Assembly (NCBI GenBank): GCA_035441325.1
Contig: DAOROA010000008.1
Coordinates: forward strand, 1 to 64,000
Source of the DNA: Competibacter_A sp002352125
GTDB taxonomy: Bacteria; Pseudomonadota; Gammaproteobacteria; Competibacterales; Competibacteraceae
Direction: 5' to 3'
Length of the DNA stretch: 64,000 nt
Under the pieces are notes generated by a model, which saw nothing but the letters and a program-made list of their open reading frames with translations, had not been told where the DNA came from and did no database searches. A program made the position numbers and the translations under genes. Shown here in pieces: positions 35,857 to 42,942 of this stretch (position 1 is its first letter; every line of letters starts with the position of its first letter).

Positions 35857-37017
35857 ATGCTCGATTTCACGTTCTACAATCCCACCAAGATCTTGTTTGG
35901 TAAAGGCCGGATCGCCGCCATCGCTCAAGAAATCCCCACGGATCGACGCATCCTGATCACCTACGGCGGCGGCAGCATCAAACGCAACGGCGTTTACGAT
36001 CAGGTCGTGGCGGCGTTGGCCGGCCGGACCACATTCGAGTTCGCCGGCATCGAACCGAACCCGACCTACGAAACGCTGATGGAGGCGGTTCGGGTCGCGC
36101 GCGAGAAAAACGTCGATTTCCTGCTGGCGGTCGGCGGCGGTTCGGTGATCGACGGCACCAAGTTCATCGCCGCCGCCACGCCGTTCGAAGGCGAACCGTG
36201 GGATATTCTCGCCAAGCGCGCCCGCATTCAAAGGGCGCTGCCGCTGGGTGCAGTGCTCACCCTGCCGGCCACCGGTTCGGAAATGAATAGCGGTGCGGTG
36301 GTCACCCGTCGCGCCAGCCAGGACAAGCTGGCGTTCATGCACCCGCTGGTCTATCCGCGCTTTTCGGTGCTCGATCCCAGCACCACGTTCACCCTGCCGC
36401 CCCGGCAAATCGGCAACGGCGTGGTCGACGCCTACACCCATATCATGGAGCAATACCTGACCTATCCGGTCAACTCGCCGATACAGGATCGTTTCGCCGA
36501 AGGACTGCTGTCGACGCTGATCGAGGAAGGTCCCAAGGCGCTGGCCACTCCGGACGATTACGACGTGCGCGCCAACATCATGTGGTGTACGACCTTGGCG
36601 CTGAACGGGCTGATCGGCGCCGGCGTGCCGGGCGATTGGGCGACGCACATGATCGGCCACGAAATCACCGCCCTGCACGGCCTGGATCACGCCCAAACCC
36701 TGGCGATCGTGCTACCCAGCGTCATGGCGGCGAAACGGGACAACAAACGGGCGAAGCTGCTGCAATACGCTGCGCGAGTTTGGGACCTGACCGACGGCAC
36801 CGAAGACGGACGGATCGATGCGGCCATCGCCAAAACCCGCGACTTCTTCGAGCGGATGGGAGTCAAAACCTACCTGCGCGATTACGGCGTTAGCGCCGAC
36901 GCCATACCCGCTCTGTTGGCACAACTAAAACGGCACAAGCTGACCAGATTGGGCGAACATCAAGACATCGACCCGGCCGTCAGCCGAGTGATTCTAGAAC
37001 GTTGTCTGGCACCCTGA
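35857..37017 (+). CDS. yqhD: NADPH-dependent aldehyde reductase YqhD
   Basis: Iron/zinc-containing alcohol dehydrogenase that reduces toxic short-chain aldehydes with NADPH. The 386-residue protein closely follows E. coli YqhD: FYNPTKILFGKGRIA, LITYGGGSIK, LAVGGGSVIDGTKFIA, LTLPATGSEMNSGAV, GAGVPGDWATHMIGHEITALHGLDHAQTLAI with the metal-binding His residues. ATG 35857 has AGGA nine bases upstream; the alternative start at 35830 is less likely. It forms an operon with the preceding oxidoreductase. No yqhC-type regulator is adjacent. Confidence 0.96.
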   Translation: MLDFTFYNPTKILFGKGRIAAIAQEIPTDRRILITYGGGSIKRNGVYDQVVAALAGRTTFEFAGIEPNPTYETLMEAVRVAREKNVDFLLAVGGGSVIDGTKFIAAATPFEGEPWDILAKRARIQRALPLGAVLTLPATGSEMNSGAVVTRRASQDKLAFMHPLVYPRFSVLDPSTTFTLPPRQIGNGVVDAYTHIMEQYLTYPVNSPIQDRFAEGLLSTLIEEGPKALATPDDYDVRANIMWCTTLALNGLIGAGVPGDWATHMIGHEITALHGLDHAQTLAIVLPSVMAAKRDNKRAKLLQYAARVWDLTDGTEDGRIDAAIAKTRDFFERMGVKTYLRDYGVSADAIPALLAQLKRHKLTRLGEHQDIDPAVSRVILERCLAP

Positions 37018-37068
37018 CCCGACCAGATGGGACGACGGACCGGAAAACCGGCCCTTTCGCCCGGATCT

Positions 37069-37093
37069 GGCTAACGCCAGACGGCGGTTAGCC
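37069..37093. other. Hairpin in the convergent gap between yqhD and the ABC operon
   Basis: GGCTAACGCC and GGCGGTTAGCC pair around AGAC with a single bulge. A smaller CCGG-AAAA-CCGG hairpin precedes it at 37040-37051. There is no U-tract on either strand, so it may mark a factor-dependent end or mRNA 3' stabiliser rather than an intrinsic terminator. Confidence 0.4.
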
Positions 37094-37130
37094 CAAAGAA
37101 CGCCGGCCATTTAAAACCCGATACCTGTTT

Positions 37131-37925
37131 TCAGCCCAGCAACAGCTCGTCGTCGGTTGCGGCCTCGCCCGAAGATTTCTCGAACAGCCGCAACAGATCG
37201 GGCACGTCCAGCCCGGCCCGTTCCGGGCCGGCGATGTCGAACGCGACCCGCCCCTGGTGCAGCATGATGGTGCGGTCGCCTATATCCAATGCTTGGCGCA
37301 GGCCGTGCGTCACCATCAACGCGGTAATTCGCCGTTCGGCGACCAGCGTTCGGGTCAGATCCAGCACTAAGGCTGCCATCCGGGGATCGAGCGCTGCCGT
37401 GTGCTCGTCCAGCAATAAGATTTTTGCCGGCCGCAAGGTAGCCATCAGCAAACTGACCGCCTGGCGCTGGCCGCCGGACAGCAGACTCATGCGGTCGGTC
37501 AGCCGGTCCTCCAATCCCAATCCCAGCCGCGCCAGATTTTCTCGAAATGCGGTGCGCAACTCGCGGCGGCAGGCGGCGCGCAGTCCCCGTCGCCGGCCGC
37601 GCACCGCCGCCAGCGCCAGATTTTCTTCCACCGTCAGCTCGCCGCAGGTGCCGGCGAGCGGATCCTGAAATACCCGCGCCACCACCGATGCGCGCCGGGC
37701 TACGGTCCAGCGGGTCACATCTGTACCGTCGAAGGCGATGGAACCGTCGCCGACCGGCGCCTCGCCCGCCAGCGCGTTGAGCAGGGTAGACTTGCCGGCG
37801 CCGTTGCCGCCGATCACGGTCAGGAACTGGCCGGCGGGAATGGCCAGATCGATGCCGCGCAGCGCCGGATTCTCCAGCGGGGTGCCGGGGTGGAAGGTGA
37901 CGCGCAGTTGCCGGATATCAATCAC
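37131..37925 (-). CDS. ABC transporter ATP-binding protein (TrpX-type uptake system)
   Basis: A 264-residue ATPase with Walker A GGNGAGKST, Q-loop RVFQDPLAGTCGELTVEENLALA, signature LLSGGQRQA, Walker B KILLLDEHTAALDP and switch His in LMVTHGLRQA. The LDEHTAALDP variant and LSGGQRQAVSLLMATL are typical of the ATPase paired with TrpX/YckB-type amino acid or nucleoside-like uptake systems. It overlaps the permease gene by 8 bases and is the last gene of a three-gene operon. Confidence 0.93.
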   Translation of the reverse strand: MIDIRQLRVTFHPGTPLENPALRGIDLAIPAGQFLTVIGGNGAGKSTLLNALAGEAPVGDGSIAFDGTDVTRWTVARRASVVARVFQDPLAGTCGELTVEENLALAAVRGRRRGLRAACRRELRTAFRENLARLGLGLEDRLTDRMSLLSGGQRQAVSLLMATLRPAKILLLDEHTAALDPRMAALVLDLTRTLVAERRITALMVTHGLRQALDIGDRTIMLHQGRVAFDIAGPERAGLDVPDLLRLFEKSSGEAATDDELLLG

Positions 37926-38820
37926 CGGTGGCGCGATCCTTCGAACGCCTGCGCCCAGCCCGCCAGCGGGGCAGTGCCAGCGCCAGCGCCACCAGCGTGG
38001 CGGTGACCAAGTTCAAATCTTGCGCTTGCAGGCCGAACGCCTCGACGTTCAGCGCCAATGCCACCAGCAGCCGATACAGAACGGAACCGAGAACGCAGGC
38101 GGCGGTGGCCCGGGCCACGGTGCGCGGATCGAGCAGCGCCTCGCCACCGATCACTGCCGCCAGGCCGACCACGATCACCCCGACGCCCAAAGTCACGTCG
38201 GCGCTACCTTGACCTTGAGCAAACAGAGCGCCCGCCAGCGCCACCAAGGCGTTACTCGACGCCAGGCCCAACAAAATGGCCCGCTCGGTGCGAATGCCTT
38301 GGGCGCGAGCCATGCGCGGGTTAGCGCCGGTGGCGCGCAGAGCCAGGCCGATTTCCGAACCGAGAAACCGGTCCAGCAGCCACTTGATCGCGAACACGGC
38401 CACGGCGAACGCCAGCGGCGTCAGCGCGTAAGCCGGGATCGGCCCATCCTGCAACGGACTCAATACCGTCCGCTCGCCCAGCAGCGCCACGTTGGGCCGG
38501 CCCATGATTCGCAGGTTGATCGAGTACAGAGCAATCATGGTCAGGATGCTGGCCAGCAGGTGCAGAATGCCCAGCCGCAAGTGTAGCCAGGCAGTCGCCA
38601 ATCCGGCCAGCGCCCCCGCCGCCGCCGCGGCCAAGGTCGCCAGCCAGGGATCGACGGCACGCACGATCAAGGCCGCCGCCACCGCCGCTCCCAACGGAAA
38701 GCTGCCGTCCACGGTCAGATCGGGGAATTGCAGCACCCGAAACGACAGGTAGACACCCAGCGCCACCAGGCCGAATACCAGCCCGATTTCTACGGCGCCG
38801 AGCAGGGCGATAGCGCTCAT
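37918..38820 (-). CDS. ABC transporter permease (TrpX-type, branched-chain family)
   Basis: A 300-residue integral membrane protein with about eight helices (MSAIALLGAVEIGLVFGLVALGVYLSF and so on) and the FPDLTVDGSFPLGAA motif that is characteristic of permeases partnered with ABC_sub_bind (DUF534) proteins. It starts 3 bases after the substrate-binding protein stop and overlaps the ATPase gene. Together they import a small substrate, possibly an aromatic amino acid. Substrate is inferred only from family naming. Confidence 0.93.
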   Translation of the reverse strand: MSAIALLGAVEIGLVFGLVALGVYLSFRVLQFPDLTVDGSFPLGAAVAAALIVRAVDPWLATLAAAAAGALAGLATAWLHLRLGILHLLASILTMIALYSINLRIMGRPNVALLGERTVLSPLQDGPIPAYALTPLAFAVAVFAIKWLLDRFLGSEIGLALRATGANPRMARAQGIRTERAILLGLASSNALVALAGALFAQGQGSADVTLGVGVIVVGLAAVIGGEALLDPRTVARATAACVLGSVLYRLLVALALNVEAFGLQAQDLNLVTATLVALALALPRWRAGRRRSKDRATGD

Positions 38821-38823
38821 CGC

Positions 38824-39789
38824 TCAGGGCGATGGCGGATTCGCCGCCCGCTGGCGCACCGCGTCGGGCACGGTGACACCCATCGCCGTGGCGGCTTGGG
38901 AATTGAGGAACAGGCTGAGCTTCCCGATCGACTCGACCGGCATATCGCCGGGCCGCTCGCCGCGCAATACCCGTACCACCTGCTGGCCGGTCTGCCGCCC
39001 CACATCGTAGTAGTCGAAACCCAGGGAGGCGACCGCGCCGCGCCCCACTGAGTCGGTATCGGCGCTGTACACCGGGATTTTGGCCTCTCGCCCAACTTTG
39101 ATGACCGCCTCCAGCGCCGATACCACGGTGTTGTCCAGCGGAATGTAAATCGCTTCCGCCTTGCCGGCCAGTTGCCGGGCGGCGCTCAGCACGTCGCCGG
39201 ATTTCGGCGCGGCAGCCTCGATCACCTGGAAGTTCTTGGCTGGCGCCAGCCGTTTGAGCGCATCGACCATCGACACGGAATTGGTCTCGCCGGGGTTGTA
39301 GATCACTCCCAGCATCTTGGCGCCGGGCGACAATTCCCGGATCAGGTCGAGCTGTTCGGCGAGAGGCGGGAAATCGCGAGTGCCGGTAACGTTGCCGCCG
39401 GGGTGATCGAGCTGCTTCACCAGCTTGGCGCCGACCGGATCGGAAACCGCACAAAATACGATGGGCACTTCGCGGGTAGCAGCGGCCATCGCCTGCGCCG
39501 AGGGGGTGGTGATGGCGACGATGACCTCCGGTCGGGCGCCGGCGAACTTGCGGGCGATCTGCGCCGCCGTGACCGGATTACCTTGCGCGTTCTGATAATC
39601 GACCGTCAGGTTCCGGCCGGACACGAAGCCGGCAGCGGCCAGCTCGTCGAGAACGCCCCGGCGGGCGGCGTCGAGCGAGGGGTGTTCGACAATTTGGGTC
39701 AACGCCATCGTCCTGGACGGTTCGGCGGCAAAACCGAACGGCGGCAGGGCCAACAACAGCGCGGTAGCCCAGATCGCGAAAGTGCGCAT
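38824..39789 (-). CDS. ABC transporter substrate-binding protein (TrpX-type)
   Basis: A 321-residue periplasmic protein with a signal peptide (MRTFAIWATALLLALPPFGF to AAE) and the ABC_sub_bind fold: MALTQIVEHPSLDAARRGVL, PIVFCAVSDPVGAKLV, GTRDFPPLAEQLDLIRE, GVIYNPGETNS and YSADTDSVGRGAVASLG. These are typical of TrpX/YckB-like proteins that bind aromatic amino acids. It is the first gene of the three-gene operon. The ATG at 39789 is chosen because it gives the signal peptide; an upstream frame extension to 39954 does not. The 208-base gap to the ggt stop holds no gene. Confidence 0.94.
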   Translation of the reverse strand: MRTFAIWATALLLALPPFGFAAEPSRTMALTQIVEHPSLDAARRGVLDELAAAGFVSGRNLTVDYQNAQGNPVTAAQIARKFAGARPEVIVAITTPSAQAMAAATREVPIVFCAVSDPVGAKLVKQLDHPGGNVTGTRDFPPLAEQLDLIRELSPGAKMLGVIYNPGETNSVSMVDALKRLAPAKNFQVIEAAAPKSGDVLSAARQLAGKAEAIYIPLDNTVVSALEAVIKVGREAKIPVYSADTDSVGRGAVASLGFDYYDVGRQTGQQVVRVLRGERPGDMPVESIGKLSLFLNSQAATAMGVTVPDAVRQRAANPPSP

Positions 39790-39997
39790 GGCGTGAAACT
39801 CCCGGTACGGTATCGAAAAAAGGCGCGGGGCCAACAGCGATTCAGCCGTTTTCGGCGTGTGCGACCACGACGGCGGCCACGCCATCCCGGACGCAGGCAT
39901 GCTGAAGCCTTTGATGGGATCGATGCCCCTGCGCCGTCGGCGCAAACGCGCCAAATCCGCCGATGCGGCCCGCGCCGCCTGCCGGGCGTGGCCGCCC

Positions 39998-41746
39998 TCA
40001 GTACCCCGCCGCTAAACCGCCTGGCTGGCGGGTGTCGGAAAAGCCGTACCATCCTTCCGGCGCGCGGAGGATGCTTTGGACAACGCCCATCGCCTCCCGG
40101 ACCACCACCTTGTGGCCCAGCTTCTCCAACGCGAGCACGGTATCCGGGCTCAACCCTTCCTCGACCCGCAGCTCGTCGGGCAACCATTGGTGATGCACTC
40201 GCGGTGCCACCGTCGCTTCGGCCAGGTTCAGCCGATGGTCGATCACGTTCGACAGCATTTGCAACACGGCAGTGATGATCCGGCTGCCGCCGGGGCTGCC
40301 GGTGACCAGCACCAATCGGCCGTTCTCGAACACCAGGGTCGGAGTCATCGAACTGAGCGGACGCTTGCCGGGACCGACCGCGTTGGCGGCGCCACCGATC
40401 AAGCCGTAGGCGTTCGGGACGCCCGGTTTGGCGGCGAAATCGTCCATCTCGTTGTTGAGCAGGATCCCGGTGCCGGCGGCGACGATGCCCGAGCCATAGG
40501 GAAAGTTCAGGGTGTAGGTGACGGCGGCGGCGTTGCCGTCCCGGTCCACGACCGAGTAGTGCGTCGTTTGCTCGCTTTCGAAACGTTGCGGCTGGCCGGG
40601 TTTGATGTCTATCGCCGGCGTAGCCCGGTTCAGGTCGATTTGCGCCGCTAGCTCCTTGGCATAAGTTTTCGCAATCAGGCCGGCGACCGGCACCTTTGCG
40701 AAATCGGGATCGCCCAGATACTCGCTGCGGTCGGCATAAGCCCGCTTGGTCGCCTCGGCCAAGCGGTGGATCGTAGCGGCGCTGTTGTGGCCCAAATCCC
40801 CCAGCGGCCAAGTTTCGAGAATGTTGAGAATCTGGACGAGATGCACGCCGCCAGAGCTGGGCGGCGGCATCGATGCGATCTCGTAGCCTCGATATGTGCC
40901 TCGCACCGGCGCGCGGACCACCGCCCGGTAACCCTTCAGGTCGTCTGCAGTGATCGCTCCCCGGTGTTCCTGCATGTCGGCGATCAGCTTCCGTGCGATC
41001 TCACCCTCGTAGAACGCCCGAGAGCCTTCTTCGGCGATCAGCTTGAGCGAGGCGGCCAAATCCGGCTGGGCCAGCGTTTCGCCGGGCGCATAGGCGGAAC
41101 CGTCTGGCTTGAAAAACGCTTTCGTGCTGGCGGGCCAGGGCGCCATCTGCTCGCGCGCTTCCTGGAGCGATCGCGCCAGCTCGGGACCGACCGGGAAACC
41201 CTGCTCGGCCAAGCGGATCGCCGGTTCGAGCAGCGCCCGCCACGGCAGGCGACCGTGGCGGGCGTGGGCCAGCGCCAGCCCGGCCACTGTGCCCGGCACG
41301 CCAGCCGCCTGGTAGCTATAGCGGATGCGAGCTTCGTCCACCTCGCCTTTTTCGTTCAGGTAAAAATCTCGACCGGCGGCAGCGGGGGCAGTTTCCCGGA
41401 AATCGATGGCCTCGGTCTGCTGCTTGCCGCTGTCGTAAACGAGCATGAACCCGCCGCCACCCAGGTTGCCTGCCTGGGGCAGCGTGACCGCCAGCGCGAA
41501 GCCGACCGCTACCGCCGCGTCGGCGGCGTTGCCGCCTCCTTGGAGGACGGCCAGCCCGGCCTGGCTGGCCAAAGCCTCTTGGGCGACCACCAGACCGTGG
41601 CGAGCGTAGACCGGATGGATACGATCGCGGGCATCGAACAGCGCCGGCTCGGCTCTGCCTGCGGCCGCTCCCAGCCAGAGCAATAGGACGGCAACGCCGG
41701 CGAGGAGCCGGGCAGGCAAGCGAGCGGACGAGAACCATCGAGGCAT
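39998..41746 (-). CDS. ggt: Gamma-glutamyltransferase (gamma-glutamyltranspeptidase)
   Basis: Cleaves glutathione and other gamma-glutamyl compounds in the periplasm. The 582-residue proenzyme has a signal peptide (about residues 1-32, LLAGVAVLLLWLGAAAGRA), the large subunit with GGNAADAAVAVGFAL and GNLGGGGFM, the autocleavage site before the catalytic Thr (EQTTHYSVVD, about residue 393), and the small-subunit motif GSPGGSRIITAV. GGAG six bases before ATG 41746 supports that start. It may feed glutathione-derived amino acids to the cell. Confidence 0.96.
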   Translation of the reverse strand: MPRWFSSARLPARLLAGVAVLLLWLGAAAGRAEPALFDARDRIHPVYARHGLVVAQEALASQAGLAVLQGGGNAADAAVAVGFALAVTLPQAGNLGGGGFMLVYDSGKQQTEAIDFRETAPAAAGRDFYLNEKGEVDEARIRYSYQAAGVPGTVAGLALAHARHGRLPWRALLEPAIRLAEQGFPVGPELARSLQEAREQMAPWPASTKAFFKPDGSAYAPGETLAQPDLAASLKLIAEEGSRAFYEGEIARKLIADMQEHRGAITADDLKGYRAVVRAPVRGTYRGYEIASMPPPSSGGVHLVQILNILETWPLGDLGHNSAATIHRLAEATKRAYADRSEYLGDPDFAKVPVAGLIAKTYAKELAAQIDLNRATPAIDIKPGQPQRFESEQTTHYSVVDRDGNAAAVTYTLNFPYGSGIVAAGTGILLNNEMDDFAAKPGVPNAYGLIGGAANAVGPGKRPLSSMTPTLVFENGRLVLVTGSPGGSRIITAVLQMLSNVIDHRLNLAEATVAPRVHHQWLPDELRVEEGLSPDTVLALEKLGHKVVVREAMGVVQSILRAPEGWYGFSDTRQPGGLAAGY

Positions 41747-42055
41747 GGAGATCTCCGGCGGTGGGGCAACGGTCAAACGATCTTGGCGAGATCGCAAGGG
41801 AGTTCAGCCGCAGTATAGGCCCGGCCTCTTCTCGCGACGAACCGCCGCAACCGCGATCCGGCGATCCGCCCGGCGCACCGCTACGCCGCAAGCGATGCTG
41901 CTGTCGCGCTAGCCCGGCCCGCTGGAAAGCGCGGCGCAAGCCACGTTTCCCCCGAAAACGAGAGCCTCTGCTCCGGCCGCGTCCGCCCCGCGGCGCAGGT
42001 TGTGCGATCGGATACGCTGCCGGGTTCCGCAGAGCGCCGGCCTCGCCGGGTCGCT
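41747..42055. other. Intergenic region without a supported gene
   Basis: A 309-base GC-rich stretch between ggt and the DUF2934 gene. Frames that cross it are rich in Arg and Pro in every direction and have no start with a ribosome site. It probably carries the ggt promoter; I see no repeat, terminator or RNA gene. Confidence 0.6.
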
Positions 42056-42295
42056 TCAGGTACCGGCGAATAAATCGTCCGTCGAACGGCGATCCAAGAA
42101 CACCAAGGCCATGCGGGGCGACGGCAGAGACTGAGCGTCTTGCTGGTCGAACACGCGCTCCGCCCGTAACCAGTCTTCGAGCGGACAACCGCCCCGAAAC
42201 TTCCGGCGTTCGGCGAGATAATACGCCGCTTCGGCGATCCAGGCGTGTCGCAGATCGGTGGGGACGGTCATTTCGGGTTGCTGGGATGTCGGCAT
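42056..42295 (-). CDS. DUF2934 domain protein
   Basis: A 79-residue cytoplasmic protein with the DUF2934 motif: RHAWIAEAAYYLAERRKFRGGCPLEDWLRAER (about residues 16-47). The domain is a small helical unit of unknown function, frequent in proteobacteria. The N-terminus (MPTSQQPEMTVPTD) and the C-terminal 30 residues look disordered. It stands alone between ggt and a long non-coding gap; a second start at residue 9 is possible. Confidence 0.88.
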   Translation of the reverse strand: MPTSQQPEMTVPTDLRHAWIAEAAYYLAERRKFRGGCPLEDWLRAERVFDQQDAQSLPSPRMALVFLDRRSTDDLFAGT

Positions 42296-42493
42296 GACGG
42301 GAGCTCCGGGGATCGCGAGGGAAACGGCGGCGATGCTAGCAAAGCGGAAATCCGGTCGGCAACCCCCGCTAGAACGGCAGGACCGGCTTGGCGCGGCGAA
42401 GGCGAGATCGAACGAAGCAGCGCGCCGGCCGGATGCGATGGCGACTTGGCCGGCGATTTGCCATCCGGTTCGAGGGCCGGTTACCGGGGCAGG

Positions 42494-42516
42494 TTATCCA
42501 CAAAATCTGTGGACAA
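42494..42516. promoter_or_regulatory. Inverted pair of DnaA-box-like sites
   Basis: TTATCCACA (42494-42502, perfect match to the E. coli TTATNCACA consensus) faces TGTGGACAA (42508-42516, complement TTGTCCACA, one mismatch) across a 5-base spacer. The pair can also form a hairpin. Such a pair could bind DnaA as a titration or regulatory site; nothing else here looks like a chromosomal origin. Confidence 0.5.
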
Positions 42517-42740
42517 CTTCGCTCCGGCCGGGTGTCGCCATCAATCGGGATGCGGGGTTATGACGAATGGCGGGATCGGCTAGCATTTAACCGTCGAGAC
42601 CGAAAAAACCCAACCGGTTGAGGTTGCGCCGTTGCTCGCATAGCCATCGAGCAAGCGGCCAGAAAATGGGCGATGCCGGCCAAAAGCTAGAGATAAGCCC
42701 TCAATCGCCTCGCCATTCAGTTCGAGGGCCGGTTGCCGCC

Positions 42741-42904
42741 ATGACTCAAACCGTATTCACACAAAAAAATCGACAGGCCCCATCTACCGTTTCGACGAAA
42801 TCAGCTCTCGGCAAACCGTCATGTACGGCCTGCTCGCCGACGGTTTCCGCAAAACGGTTATCTGGAGCGAACTAACGGGCCAGCCAAAGAAGGGCGCGCG
42901 CTAG
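42741..42904 (+). pseudogene. Mini-ORF, about 54 codons, interrupted by a possible -1 frameshift at A7
   Basis: ATG at 42741 opens a short frame (MTQTVFTQ...). After the A7 run at 42763-42769 the protein-like sequence continues in the -1 frame as IYRFDEISSRQTVMYGLLAD and on to TAG at 42902-42904. The run in frame is A-AAA-AAT, a slippery heptamer type. No good ribosome site precedes the ATG. It may be a decayed gene, an assembly indel or a programmed frameshift. I do not recognise the product. Confidence 0.35.
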
Positions 42905-42942
42905 CGGGTAACGGACCGATCCGTTCCAAGCCAAGGATCCGC

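Larger units (their letters stand above)
42296..42942. other. 647-bp intergenic region with DnaA-box pair, short repeat and mini-ORF
   Basis: No full-length gene is supported here. It contains a face-to-face pair of DnaA-box-like 9-mers (42494-42516), a 15-bp exact direct repeat GTTCGAGGGCCGGTT at 42468-42482 and 42720-42734, and a possible frameshifted mini-ORF (42741-42904). It separates the DUF2934 gene from the chaperone/pseudokinase operon. Confidence 0.6.

Noticed and set aside
41316..42188. 290-codon frame spanning the ggt promoter region
   Set aside because: Composition is almost only Arg, Gly, Ala and Pro; antisense-style shadow of GC-rich DNA without a start site.
42618..42875. 85-codon plus-strand frame in the 647-bp gap
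   Set aside because: No ribosome site, Ser/Pro-rich and not protein-like; the -1 frame reading in the same place is more convincing.
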